A DNA stretch of 64,000 nucleotides from Pohlia nutans (lineage: Eukaryota; Streptophyta; Bryopsida; Bryales; Mniaceae): NCBI GenBank assembly GCA_022496805.1, contig CM040085.1:27061811-27125810 (forward strand). The letters are read 5' to 3'. A program made the translations under genes and the position numbers. This document shows positions 46,147 to 58,197 of the stretch, in pieces. The notes below the pieces were generated by a model. The model worked only from the letters and a program-made list of their open reading frames with translations. It did not search any database and was not told the origin of the DNA. Numbering within the stretch: the stretch's first letter is position 1; every line of letters starts with the position of its first letter.

Positions 46147-46902
46147 ATAGCTCGTTTTCAACTTGCATGAAGACTTACTAGATTGAGAGCATGGCTACAA
46201 TTGCACGCTAAGCCCTATACAATGCAAAGATTTATGTCTAGAATTTGTAAGTGGACCACTATGCCTTAAGGAACATACAATCAATTCCAACGTTGCCAAA
46301 TCTAATGCCTAACCAAGAAGGTTTCAATGGATAAAGATGTTGGCATGCCTTTATATATTAGTGGTCTAAATAGACGGAATTGAGTGTTGTTTTTAGTTTG
46401 TTTGCTTCTAGATTCTATGTCTATAATTTAAACTTAGATTGAGACAACTAGATTCTCTGTCAAACTACAATGATGCAGCTTTTTAATACCAGTTGAAAGG
46501 GTGGGGGGGGGGCATTGGCGGTATTTTAGAAATGAAGTGCCATAAAATATAGGATATTTAATATTCATTTGAGATAAAAATTGGAAAAATTCTAGATAAA
46601 ATATAGAGGTCAATTAATGTTGAAAACAACTTATAAAAAAAATACCATACTATATAATATGAGCTATTTTATTTTATTTTAATCAAAAATAATCCCTTGA
46701 TAAGGGTATCCTAAGTTGAATATCATAGAGGCTCAGATTGGATGGATGAAAATTTGCATCTTCCCATTGTTGGTCAATTGTATTTCTTAACACTATAAAT
46801 TTCAAGTTGCATTCTACTAGCATTCACAATTATAGTCCTTGCCATCCCACAACAATGCAATTCCTTTGTCAAGAATGCCAATTCACAATTCACTCCCTTT
46901 CC
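46147..46902. other. AT-rich non-coding region
   Basis: A G10 homopolymer run near 46502 is the only notable feature; no gene or paired terminus was seen. Confidence 0.45.
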
Positions 46903-47486
46903 CCCGGGGAGATCACTCAATGTATTCCTCATACAACATGTGCGATCAAATCTTTGACCCCCTATTTTATATTGTAAAAAATCATTCAAACAATTTGTAA
47001 AAATTATCGTATGCTTTTCTATGTTGAAATTTTATATTGTGATTTTTTTTTTAATTTTCTTTATTCTAAATAATTACTTACAATTTTTTAAAGAAAATAA
47101 ATACAATGTACAGCTAATTATTTTTTTGGACCCCCTATTTTATATGGTAAAAAATATTTTAAAAAATATTTTTAAATTGCCAATAATTGAAGGCTTAGTT
47201 ATAGTTCATGTATACCAAAGTTGGATGTTGTTGTAATCCAAATGCAATCTGCATAAATATTTGAAGTGAAAATACAATCATTTTAGTTCAATCTTCAATT
47301 GTGTTTTTAGACGCGGTATTAAATTTGATCTTATCAAAGTTCTTTTCAAATAAAAGATATAATGATTATGTGACAACACCTAAAAATTTGGAGCTAAATC
47401 AAACTTTGTTAAAAAGTAAATAGGGGGTTGAAAAATCACTTGATCGCACGTGGTTTATGAGGAATACATTGAGTGATCTCCCCGGG
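46903..47486. mobile_element. 584-bp TIR element with CCCGGGGAGATC ends
   Basis: CCCGGGGAGATCACTCAATG at the left is exactly complemented at the right, and similarity continues through TATTCCTCAT to GCGATCAA (about 45 bp in all). The interior repeats GACCCCCTATTTTATAT twice (46958 and 47129). No ORF of note and no clear target duplication; superfamily unknown. Confidence 0.75.
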
Positions 47487-47627
47487 CCCCTTCCTTCTAA
47501 ACAAAAATAAAAATAAAATTGGAGGCTATCAAGAAATTGTAAGTAAAATAGGGTATTTAATATTGAATGCATTCTTGATTTTTAATTACCTATAGGGTAT
47601 TAAAAAATCATGCTCAATGGATTTTTT

Positions 47628-47743
47628 AGTTGAAGGACGTCTAATATTTCAATTTTTAAAGATAATACCCCCCTTAAAAAAAATTAGTTGAAGGACGTCT
47701 AATATTTCAATTTTTAAAGATAATACCCCCCTTAAAAAAATTG
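47628..47743 (+). repeat. 58-bp tandem duplication
   Basis: AGTTGAAGGACGTCTAATAT... occurs twice back to back, differing only in the length of an A run. Confidence 0.9.
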
Positions 47744-47894
47744 GTTATCTTAGGTTATGAAAACTTTAACCACACGGGCGGTCAATGCGTCATTCACAGT
47801 GGATCGAGGGGGTTTGTGAACCCTAAGTGCCTCCAAGCAATGGACTCTTAACCGATTGTGGGATAGTGGGACACCTAGGGTGATGTTGTGGTAA

Positions 47895-48700
47895 AGGAGA
47901 ATGCTCAAATGGGCAAATAAGATGCACAAAGGGGATAAATTGCACCCTCACAATAAATTAGAGCACACTAAGAAACCCTAAAAGCACCACAAAATGACGA
48001 AATGCCCAACTAAATGCTTTCAAGTTGTTTAAGGCAACTTAGGTGCCGAAAACAATGCTCAAATAGGCAATTTATATGCAGAAAGGTGTGAAATTACACT
48101 TTAACAATAAATTACAGCATACTAAGAAATCCTAAAAACACCACAAATGACAAAATACTCAATAAAATGCCTTTAAGTTGTTCAAGGCAACTTAAGTGCC
48201 AAAAGCAATACTCAAGTAGGCAATTTAGATGCACAAAGCCCAGGGAATGCACTTTTAGTTAAGACTAGGAATCACGTGAGTGCGTACTTTTGACCCCCCT
48301 AAGTACATACTTAAAAATCACCTAAAAACTGTAAAAAAAAAATATGAAGTTGTTAAACACAATCTAAAGTTCTTGTTGTATAATTCTCAAAAATAGTCAC
48401 TTGTAAATATTTTTAAATTGAGTTTTGCAGCAAAAAACAACACATTTTAGTTCAAACTTCTATCATTTTTTTTATAAGATTTTAAAAACATTTGGTCTTG
48501 AAATTATACCAAATGATAGATATATATGTAACGATTTAGCACCTAAAAAAATCTTAATTTAAAAACTATTTTAAGGTCAAGTATTGTAGGGGGTATGCTA
48601 TTAAAACGCACTCAAGTGTATTCCAAATCTTAACTTTAAGTGCACTCCCTGGGGCACAAAGGTGTGAAATTTTAGGACAGCACACACAATTCAACCTAAA
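47895..48700 (+). repeat. Tandem repeat of about 150 bp, interrupted by a MITE
   Basis: Units begin near 47900, 48055 and 48206. They share AATGCTCAAAT-GGCAA, ATGCACAAAGG, ACAATAAATTA-AGCA, CTAAGAAA-CCTAAAA and AAGTTGTT-AAGGCAACTTA. The third unit is split by the element at 48239-48653. It is non-coding. Confidence 0.75.
48239..48653. mobile_element. hAT-type MITE, 415 bp, with 8-bp TSD
   Basis: The ends are CCCAGGGAATGCACTT and, inverted, CCCAGGGAGTGCACTT, with weaker similarity continuing to about 60 bp. It is flanked by a perfect 8-bp duplication GCACAAAG (48231-48238, 48654-48661) that belongs to the surrounding 150-bp repeat. Confidence 0.9.
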
Positions 48701-50737
48701 TGACTATAACACACAAGAACCGACAAATAGATCAAAAAGACATGAAAACATGAACATTCCACACAAATCAACAATTCCACTCCAAAATTATGTCAAAATT
48801 GGACTTGGGTGTAATTTTGGGACAAAAATTGGATAGTGCTTTTGCACAACTCTAAGAACACCAAAACTTGCAACAACAATTAACCACACAAACAATGATT
48901 CAAACAATAACCACTCAAACACATAGAATCAACACAACTCATAAATTTATTGCAACAACCAAAACACAATAAAATGAACAATGTGCAATCACAATTACAA
49001 TTATAAAGATTAGAAAACAAGGAGTTGAATACACCTTGATAGGTGTTCCAAAACCCCTTCTAAGTAGCTCCCTCAGTATTATCACCCTGACCGTTCCATA
49101 TTATCACCAAGAATGTGGCAGTGAATTCTTGGATCTTCAATGTGGTCGCTCACTTCGTGTTGTCGTGATTGACTACTCCTTGTTGCCGTTGCCGCAATGA
49201 TCTCTTAAATTCTAGAAGAGAGAGAAAAGAAGAATAGAATGGAATGAGCAAGACAAAGAATTTAAATCCTCTTCTTTCAAAACTACATCCATCCATCTAC
49301 CTAACTTTATCCGTCCAAATCATTCATTCATCCAAACTCTCCAACTAGTTTAACTCTTACCTAACCCTACCTCCTCCACTAAATAACTTCTACATTCATC
49401 CATTGTTCTACTTTCTACTCATCAAACACCCACTAGTCCTAGTTTCTACTCGCCAACATAACCCTTTGTTTTAATTTATATCAATCAAACACGCACTTGT
49501 TATAATTTCCACAAATCAAACACACACTTGTTCTAATTTCTATTCAGAAAATAAACTATTGTTCTAATTCCTACCTACCAATTAAATGGCTATTCTAAAT
49601 GATCACTGGAAAATAACCATATATTGACATCAAACACCGTTAAAACCAAAATTGAACAATAAATTGCAAAAGCCACAATTGAACAATTTAACTTTTACAG
49701 GCTCATACAAATCGCACAATAAATCACTCTCACGGCGAAACCTTAACCGCATACTAAATACTCTACTAAAACATCATCCAATCTCCAAATCTAATAAAAT
49801 ACATAGAATAACTATTAGAAATGTATAAAAATCACCAAATACCACGATAAATGCTTTACTGTGGTTTGTGAACCGTTTGGATGGTTCACACAGGTGTTTC
49901 TAAAAAATTACTATAAGTGCCCCTCACATGAGCCAAATCAAAAGAAATAATCTGTGACATCACTTAATTCTCCCACTTTGGATTCCAAATTGTTTGGAAA
50001 AATAAATAATACAAAGTAGAAATATAGACAATTTTAGTCTTTTTTAATTAGCATACAATAAAGACTATTCGTTTAGGATCCCACATCATTGTTCATATGA
50101 TTGTCAAAGGACTACACATCCTTTTGAGGGTAGATTCTACCTTCATTTACTTTATACATAATTTACTAAAATAAACTTGAAGAAGGATGAAACAATTCAT
50201 ACATGGCATTATTACGTATTATTTATAGTAAAATTAGTAAGATGCTATTTTGTATACAACATCGTATTATTTTTTATGTTCATAAAATGCTGGAATTACC
50301 TCTAAAGTGACCACTGAATAGTATCGGGCTTATAAGACACAACTGTGGATATGAAGAACAATCTTTCAAATTTTTAACATCAACTCTACAACAATTTGGC
50401 ACAATTTTTTTGGAAACGTTCAAGTATTTACATGAAGAAGGTAACTTGAAATGGTAAGTGTAAGTCCTTTGCTTCCATCATGACCGCAAGTTTTGAGGTA
50501 CGAATTTTGTGAACACTTTAGTAACTGGGCTGGGGGTGGGTGGGATTGCTTATTGCATTAGGCAAGGTCTTTTTGGCTAGGGTTCAACTCCCATTGGCAA
50601 TCATTGCAAATTGTTTGAAGTTGCTTATAAAAATTGGTAGGGATTAGCTTTTTATGCATCAACGCTAATTTTATTGTCGCTCTTGATGGTACCTTAAAGC
50701 TTTTGAATTCACCACATTCTCATGTTGTTTGATTTTT
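48701..50737. other. AT-rich non-coding region
   Basis: No gene or paired terminus recognised. Irregular pyrimidine-rich stretch at 49270-49560 (CATCCATC, TTCTACTC). Confidence 0.45.
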
Positions 50738-52139
50738 CACTACTAGAGAATGGCGACCGAATCAACAAAAAATCAACAACATTTTGTTGTTCCGTGCACT
50801 GTAATGACTGTTTTCACTAATTTTCGAACTTCCTATTAGACAACAAAAAATTTGTCTGATTTTTGTTGGTTTAGGCACTAAAAGAAAAATCGTGACCGAA
50901 TCAACAGAAATTCAACAAATTTATTGAATTACCAATTTAAAAAATGTTGAAAAGTACATTATGAAGCGTATTAAAAATATATTATTAAATTGTATATAAT
51001 AATGTAATAATATTATATATATAAAGAACATAAAAATATTATATAATATCATAATATTATACTACTATTTTCAAGGGTGTTTTTGTACAACGGACGTCAT
51101 AGTTTTGAACAAAAAAAGTTTCTAATGTAGTAAAACAACTAATTTAATAACGTACTATAATAAGTAGGGAAATACCAAAAATATTTTAATATTGCAAAAT
51201 GGAATCTTTTGAAATCTTTTGAAAATCTTTTATATTATTCTAGAATCTTTTTGAATATTCATAGAATCTTCATAAAAGTCCTTATGGTCTAAATTCCCAA
51301 AATAGTTTTAGATCTTCATTTATAAAATTTAGAAGCAATTAACATTAAAAATTCAATAAACTTACATTTTATATTTTTAGAATTCAAATTTTGGTATTAT
51401 TGGTTATAATTGAACTTTTCATCGTAGAAGCAAAAAAAAAAAGAAAAAAGATGTACTGAAAAGAACAACATTACTTTTCCTAAATAGTAAAATTTGTAAC
51501 ACAAAGCAATGTAGAGGTGTTGGTTTTTTAAAAGTTCCCCTAGGTGGAGTTTAACTTGGATTGGCATGATTCAAATTGGGTTTGAAAGCATACTTGATTT
51601 CTTATTAGAAAATAATTCTAATTTAATCAAATTTTTAATTTTTTAGTCTCGTGCAGCTCATGAAAAGGGCATCGAACCAAAAATGATATCTCAAAGCATT
51701 ACGGGTTAAATTGAATTTAAAATCAGACTTTTTTTGAACTCAATTTGAGCAACTTTTCAAAAAAAAAATTGCAAAAGCTTTTTATTGCTTCCTACAGCAT
51801 TCTGATCATTGAATTTTTTTTCAATCAATCCCAAATTTATGCACTTTCGAGTTTACTTTTTTACTTTCATTCTACATACCTCTCTTTCTTTACTTCATTT
51901 TAAGGTGAATATCCAAGGTTTTATTTTTATTTTTATTTTTATTAGACCCACAGTTAGTTTTTCTAACATACAATCAAAAAAATTCAATTGAAATAGAAAG
52001 GCATATATGATGAAATGTCATAAAGTGGTAAAAAAGCTACAAAAACATAAAAACCTTACAATGAAAAAATTAAATTTTGGTTGAGTCAAACATAAAATGA
52101 AACAGAAATTGGGAAAAAAATGTTTGTGTAACATAAAAT

Positions 52140-52640
52140 GAAAAATATATATTGGAAAAGAAATGTTTTTAACATCGCTAAAAATATGCAAATTGAAAAA
52201 AGAAGAAGCTCTCAGCCATCATTATTTCCTCAAAAAGAAACAATTCAAAATTATTTGAAATTTTTTCTAGATATAGAAAAAAGCCAGTATGATGTAGTGC
52301 AAAAAAAATTTGAATCTTTTTCTTTTCTTTTCATTGCTAAAAATATCCAAAGTCCACTGAAAAAACAGCTCCTAGCCTTCACAATTTTGTTAAAATAAAA
52401 TAAAATTCATAAATTTTGAATTTTTTTCTAGATACAGAAAAATCCCTGCTTGAAATAGTGCAAAAAAGAAATTTGAAAAAAAAATTTTTTTACATTGCTA
52501 ATAATATTCAAAGTATGATGGGGAAAAAAACAGCTATAGCCTTCAAAATTTTGTCAAAAGAAAAAATCTGAAATTTTTTCTAGGTATAGAAAAAGGTCTG
52601 CATGATCCAGTGTAAAAAAAAATTGAAAAAAAAAATTACA
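52140..52640 (+). repeat. Satellite-like repeat of 150-165 bp, three units
   Basis: Units share CTAGATACAGAAAAATCCCTG-TTGAAATAGTGCAAAAA, a T run, TAATATTCAAAGT and AACAGCT-TAGCCTTCA-AATTTTGTCAAAA. Related units recur at 55050-55390 outside the CACTA element. Confidence 0.75.
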
Positions 52641-52704
52641 TGGCAAATAAATCGCCAATAGTTAAGTTCTTTTATAATTAACAAGAAAATTCTTTCACTT
52701 GCAT

Positions 52705-52930
52705 GAATATTTGTATGTGGTGTGGTGGTTTAGTACTTGGTTAGGGGCTAGAAGGTCTTGTGTTCGAATCCAACCGCCGGCGATTGAGCGTGAGTAGACC
52801 GTGGTGGGCCCCGAAGTAGTGATTGGGGCTTTAGGCATCGGCCCAAATTGCCAAAGTTTTTTTCGGACAACCAAAAATTTCAAGGCAGCTACTTTTCCCC
52901 GGCAGACCAGAAAAGTTTTCGGGTAGGCTT
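52705..52930 (+). mobile_element. tRNA-derived SINE-like fragment
   Basis: TGGTGGTTTAGTACTTGG resembles a pol III A box, and 40 bp later GTGTTCGAATCC matches the B box. The body after it (GGTGGGCCCCGAAGTAGTGA...) is not tRNA. No poly-A tail or target duplication was defined. Confidence 0.4.
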
Positions 52931-53424
52931 CATATATTTCATCGTGGATCTTTTATTTTTATTTTTTAAAAATAATTAGTTTGATCTAAACAACAGTTTG
53001 GAAAAACACATTTATGTTAGAAAATGTCCGGGACAACTCGTCCTAATCAACTGCCGCGACCAACATTTTCCTGTTGATATGGTCGAAGGATTTTCTAGTA
53101 GTGTTTCACTTGCCACATGAGTTGGAACACTAAAAAAAACTATGAGTTTTTGCCCAACTACTTGGGTGAGTAACTCGCCACTTGCATACTATTAAGAAGG
53201 TGAATGTAACCTAAAAGATGGGTTAGATTCCCCCAAAAAGCACCTACCCATTACCTTCCTTAGCGTGTTGCTCTACATGTGGAAATACTTAAATTTTTTG
53301 ATGTCGTCAAATAATGGAAACATATTAGAGAAATTTGCAAAGTCTGTGGATCACCCATCCGTAGTTGCACCCCCATCCTCTATTTTATAGATATCCGCAA
53401 AGTAATTGTCACAAGCTTAATTGA

Positions 53425-53690
53425 GGTGTGTCGAACTAGGATTAGAAGCCCACAAGGCTCTTTGGGCCACGAGGTGCAAGGTTTGGGCCACGAGGTGCAA
53501 GGTTCAAGCCTTGGCGGCGGTTGCATTTTGGTCATGTGGTTTAATTCCGGACGGGCTTTGGCGCCTTTCTCGGTAGCGCGCCTTGACACGGGACCAAACC
53601 CAATCACCCAAGTTAGTTTTTCGGAAATAAAACTCATCCGGTTTTTATTTTTGGAACCCGACACTTACTTTTCTTATCATGTAGGTTAGA
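53425..53690 (+). mobile_element. Possible SINE with 21-bp tandem duplication
   Basis: GGGCCACGAGGTGCAAGGTT occurs twice in tandem (about 53464-53505). The second copy runs into a B-box-like GGTTCAAGCC, followed by a GC-richer body unlike its surroundings. The right end is undefined. Confidence 0.35.
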
Positions 53691-53699
53691 ATCTTCACT

Positions 53700-55049
53700 G
53701 ACACAGTACCGGAACCCAAAGATTTCACGACTTTACAAATTTCTCTATTATGAGCTTCAAGGGAGTTGGCTATGAGCGAGGTGCTTCCACGGTATTGGTT
53801 TTGGATCATTTCATTTGTTTTGGATTCAACTGAGGGCCACTTCACAATATGGACTATGAACGACGCTTTAAAATCTGTGATTGGCTGAAATAATCGTCCC
53901 GATCTAAGTTCACTTCACACTACCTTGAAAAAAGGAGATTGACCATGGAATTTGAGGTTACCTAAATATGTTATTTTCTGCATGATGGATAATGTTCTTT
54001 GGTCCAATGGGTTTTCCGTCAGGTTGACCCAAAGAGGTCGACTAGACACAAATAAAGGAGACCGTTGGGTTCAAATGTCCAAACAATATTTTTTTTAATA
54101 TTTTTTCCCGTTTTTAGTTTGAAATCTCCTTTTTTTACCCTCGATTTTTGAGCCCATTGAATTGTAGAGGATGTTAATAAATTTTGTGTGCTTCATAAAT
54201 TTTGATGTTGCACCTTCTCAAATTCCTCAAATTCAGTTGCACCATGGCCCTGATTTGTTTGTTTCACGTTCTAGTGCATTTACCCCTAAACTGGTTCACC
54301 TAAATCCATATTGCTTGCAAAAGAGTGCCTAACTAGCGAAAAGAGTAGTATAACCCTCCCCCCCCCCTTCTTTCTTGTTTTGTTGACTAACTCTTGTAAC
54401 GAGTTCAATTCTTCATTGGTGTGGAGTAATTTCGACAATCAACACCGTTGAAATTAAAGAAAACTTACGTAGCTTTTGTATGAACATAGGATCAACAAAA
54501 TCGCACAATTTTTGAGAAAATGCCACTGTTGAGAATATTGTTGGAACTCGTTATGGGTTTTTTGTGAAATTGGATTGTCCAAAAGTGCTCCAAAAATTCT
54601 GAATTTTTTACTGTGCATAGAGATCATCATTTTAAACATGTGCAAAAAAATTCACGTAATTTAGAGGTGTGAGGAGGAAGGTATGAGGGTCTGAAGTGAC
54701 GCCTTGATAGCCTCTTTGCAACTCAAAAAATCACCAATAATCGCACACTTCATGAATTTCCGATCAGGAAATAATTACGGATTCAGCTCTCAAAAAGACC
54801 CAGGGTCTCTTTGTTGCTCATCCTACAATTCAAAGCCCAAGAACTCGAATTTCCTCATTTTCTAGTTCAAGAAGCCGCGTGGGGGCCCTATGGTGCTTTA
54901 GGGGTTAAGAGAAGAGAAGAAAATAGATAAGGTGAAAACAAGAAGGAAGAGGAAGATGAGAGAGAGAGTAAACACTAAGGTAAACTCCAAATCTGTCCTT
55001 TTTAGATATACATTAAAAAATCAGCCCACATTTGTCCTGGTCCAAATCC
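53700..55049. other. AT-rich non-coding region
   Basis: No gene. A C11 run is at about 54357. One unpaired TTAA-type right end (GTGCTTTAGGGGTTAA) ends at 54908. Confidence 0.45.
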
Positions 55050-55390
55050 ACATTTTTTCAAGATACAGAAAAACCCCTGCTTGAAATTGTGCAAAAAAAA
55101 ATTTGATTTTTTGATTTTTTTGTACACTGGTAAAAATATTCAAAGTCCGTTGGGAAAAATAAATAAAAAAAAGAAAGGAGCTCCAACCTTCAAGATTTTG
55201 TCAAAAAAACAAAAAATTCAAAAAAATTTGAATTTTTTTCTAGATACAGAGAAATCCCTGCATGAAATAGTGCAAAAACAATTTTGAAAAAAAAGTTTTT
55301 TTTATATCGGTAAAAATATTCAAAGTCTATTGGGAATAAAAAACAGCTCCAACCTTCAAGATTTTGTCAAAAAAAAAAAAACAAATTCTA
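55050..55390 (+). repeat. Satellite-like repeat, second locus, two units
   Basis: It has the same consensus as 52140-52640: GATACAGAAAAACCCCTGCT, TATTCAAAGTCCGTTGGGAA, GCTCCAACCTTCAAGATTTT. Two units about 180 bp apart. Confidence 0.75.
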
Positions 55391-55515
55391 AAATTTTTGC
55401 ACTGAAATCGTTAAAATCCGTGGGGTCCAAAATTCATGATGGTGTGAAGTGGTCCTGAGGCCGGTTGTTGCTTGGAAAGCGCGTGGCACGAATCCCGCTA
55501 GGATTTTGAAGTACG

Positions 55516-55653
55516 GGCCTCTTTACACTAGAGGCGAGAAGCCGTGAGGAGAGAAATTTCAGCCAATGGGAGGCCTAGGAACCGAGAAGACCAATTTCTC
55601 ATTGGCTGAAATTTCTCTCCTCACGACTTCTTGCCTCTAGTGTATAGAGGCCC
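55516..55653. mobile_element. Harbinger/Tourist-like hairpin MITE, 138 bp
   Basis: GGGCCTCTTTACACTAGAGG at the left folds onto its inverted copy over about 58 bp. GGGCC termini, with TAC before and TAA after (3-bp TAM site), fit the PIF/Harbinger type. The paralogous empty site near 56000 confirms the borders. A diverged terminus GGGGCCTCTTTACACCAG also occurs alone at about 5540. Confidence 0.8.
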
Positions 55654-55760
55654 TAAGGGTATTAAAGCGAGGATTTGAGGCACTAAAGTTTCAGCAACAG
55701 TTAAAATAGGAGTGTTTGTTGCGAGTTTTGCAACCCGGTTGTTGCTTCTTGAAATGCAAG

Positions 55761-55953
55761 CACTAGTAGGAAATGTGTCGCTTTTCACTTACTATAAATG
55801 AGAAAGGAATGAAACCGCGCCAAGCACATGGGTTGTGTCAATGTTGGTGAGTAGTTTTGGTCACAAGAAGAGAGAAATATAGGCATAATATTCCGGCACT
55901 GTTCGCTGTTCCCACAAAGTGGGGAATGAAAAACGACAGGTATGCTACTAGTG
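55761..55953. mobile_element. CACTA-type MITE, 193 bp, with TSD
   Basis: CACTAGTAGGAAATGTGTCG at the left and, inverted, CACTAGTAGCATACCTGTCG at the right. The 3-bp duplication AAG is on both sides. It lies between the two halves of the direct duplication listed above. Confidence 0.85.
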
Positions 55954-56929
55954 AAGGGAAAGTGTGTGGTACAGATCCCATTGGGATTTTGAAGCAAGGG
56001 TGTTAAAGCGAGGATTTTAGGCACTGGAGTTTCAACAACAGTTCGGGAGTGTGTGTATTTTATTATGAGGAATTGGCGTTGATAGTTGTAACATAGATAC
56101 CTTTCAAAGAGAGGAATGATACCTTTGGGGAGGAGGGTGTTCAAATGGGTTCTTGAAGAATGTTGTGATATATTATGGGCAAAATTGCATATGAAGGGCA
56201 CTGAAGTCTTCAATCTTGAACACTGATTGTGTCCGGTAAGCTTAACCCTTAAACGTCGTTGCAACCATATACAGGCACATGGATGTAACTTATCCAAAGT
56301 GAACTGAAGTATCACAGAGTAGATCAAGGATTTTTCATCCAATTATTTTCGTAAAGGCTCATTGTTGGATTCTTTTTATGCCACCTCTTCAAGTTAAATT
56401 AAAGTCATTTAAGCTATTTTAGGATTTTACATGGGGTCCCAACTACAGAAAGAGTAGTAAAAGCGTTTCACCATGTAATGTATTTTGGATTGTTTTTGTT
56501 TTTACTTGCTTAAACTAAATTTAGGCCATAAAATGAGTTCTACTGCATTTGGGTTGCACTAACAAAACGAAGCTTACCAAGTCTAATATCTACTCCGTTT
56601 TGAATTTTGGGAAACTTTGAAAATGAAGTTTTCTTGGAGTTACAAGTTCGGTGGGTATTACCATGGTGTAGGGAATTGTTCTAAATTTAGATACACATAT
56701 GTTTATTTATTTAAATTGTGCTATTATTCATTGTTATTTACACCTTGGGTAAAATATTGGAAGTTTTGAATACATTTTGTAATTGATATGAATTTTCTTT
56801 ACAATAGAGTTATTTGTAAAGTGAGGACCAGGTCACATGTATACCACAAGGTGTTTTCAATCTTGATATAGAATTTTTTGACACCCACTCACAGAAGCCA
56901 CCAAGCTCTTTCCCTTGAAAGAGCATAAG

Positions 56930-57065
56930 GTTGGTGTAGGGGTATGTGGAGATTCTTCAGTGGGAAGTTAAACTAGGTTTTGAGGAGCTTCTCTTGCATT
57001 GGAGAGGTTTAAGGTTCGAATCTCTCTAAAAACGCTGTGCGTTGTGATCGGTCAAATATAAAAAG
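56930..57065 (+). mobile_element. Possible tRNA-derived SINE fragment
   Basis: GGTTCGAATCTCTC at about 57012 is B-box-like and follows a stretch that starts GGTTGGTGTAGGGGTATG. The spacing is long for a tRNA and no cloverleaf could be drawn. Weak. Confidence 0.25.
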
Positions 57066-57276
57066 GGCCAAAACTCATTTTTGCCGCCTTTCAAGCTAAA
57101 AAACAGTTCTGCCTTGAAATTCCTCTTTGTGGAAAGTTTTTCCTCGACTTTATAGATAACTCTAATTACTTCAAAGAATCATAGTAATTTCAAAAATTTC
57201 ACCAAAATTTATGAAATTTACATGATTTGTAGTAGACATGTGGTTTTATCCCCGACTCTAAATTCTCCCCTTGATG

Positions 57277-57828
57277 TTAATCTTTGCAAGGAGCCCCGTG
57301 GGGCCATGTTTGGTCGTTTTCCAGTCAAAAGTTGATTTTCACCTAGTTCCTAATTTCAAATGAAAATGGTCCCAACTAAGAAAATGTGGGGGGCTATCTT
57401 CTACTTTGTAATCCAATTTATATCATTCTTCAAAATTGTTGAAATTACGTTTTTTACAACACTTTAAAGCTCAAAACCCTAAAATTCCAATATTCACTGC
57501 AGAAAAAAGTTTTTATATCAAATTTATTTTTATGTAATCTCAAAAATTATGCCACCCACACGTTGTTGTTCAGCGCTATTATTTACATTTTCCCTAACAA
57601 TTTCATACTATTCAAAGCATTTTTGTAATTACTATGATTTATACAAGAAAAAAGCTTTGAAAAATCTTATAAGTTTTAATTTTATTTAAATAATTATGAA
57701 ATAATCAGGGTAAATTGGTTTGACAATACATTATATGAGAAAAATATCAGAAAATATAATATATTTTAGAATGTAAGGAATTGATGAGGTTTGACTGGGT
57801 AATTATAGTGTGGAAGTTTAAGGGTTAA
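57277..57828 (+). mobile_element. TTAA-type element, family E, full copy
   Basis: It starts TTAATCTTTGCAAGGAGCCC and ends GGAAGTTTAAGGGTTAA. The first 350 bp match the interrupted copy at 7494. Non-coding. Confidence 0.65.
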
Positions 57829-58197
57829 TGCAAAGAGGACAAAACCTGCCCCCTACTTTGTGCATGTGAGGGCCCACTTTAAAAAAGTACCACCTCTTCC
57901 AAGGGTTTAAAATTCCCAAGAAGATCCTCCAAGACTAATTAAGACTAATTTAGAGCTGTAGGCCCCAAATTTGAAAACAAATTGCCAAAAAAAGATCTTT
58001 GGGTGCCCAAAATGAAATTTCAAAAAATGGGGCCTGTGGGTGAATAGTGCTTGCATTTACGTCGAAGAGGGGATTTAGAGTTAGGGTGGCTTCATTTACT
58101 AAAAATATAAAGTTTAATTCTTATCTTATTTATAGTGCCAAAATTTAGTGTGACAGATAAAGCAAGATTCTATGGTCAGAGGCTCGACGTGTAGGGG

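Larger units (their letters stand above)
50738..53103. mobile_element. Non-autonomous CACTA element, 2.4 kb
   Basis: It starts CACTACTAGAGAATGG and ends GGATTTTCTAGTAGTG, the plant CACTA (En/Spm) terminus, with a 3-bp target duplication TTT on each side (50735-50737, 53104-53106). Subterminal AATCAACA motifs occur repeatedly, as in the fragment at 9280. No transposase is present. The interior carries a segment related to the TTAA element at 62830 (about 51400-51600), three units of a tandem repeat (52140-52640) and a tRNA-like SINE fragment (about 52705). Confidence 0.85.
55475..56050 (+). repeat. Direct duplication giving a filled and an empty site
   Basis: 55475-55720 (minus the MITE 55516-55653) and 55955-56050 are colinear: GGAAAG-G-GTGG-AC, ATCCC, GGATTTTGAAG, AAAGCGAGGATTT, AGGCACT, GTTTCA-CAACAGTT. 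The first copy contains the hairpin MITE and the second does not. Confidence 0.75.

Noticed and set aside
52705..52800. Functional tRNA gene
   Set aside because: A/B-box-like motifs are present, but no cloverleaf with proper acceptor stem and anticodon loop can be formed.
54279..54908. TTAA element between TTTACCCCTAAACTGG and GCTTTAGGGGTTAA
   Set aside because: The left flank is TTTA, and the match beyond CCCCTAAA is at chance level; only the right end is credible.
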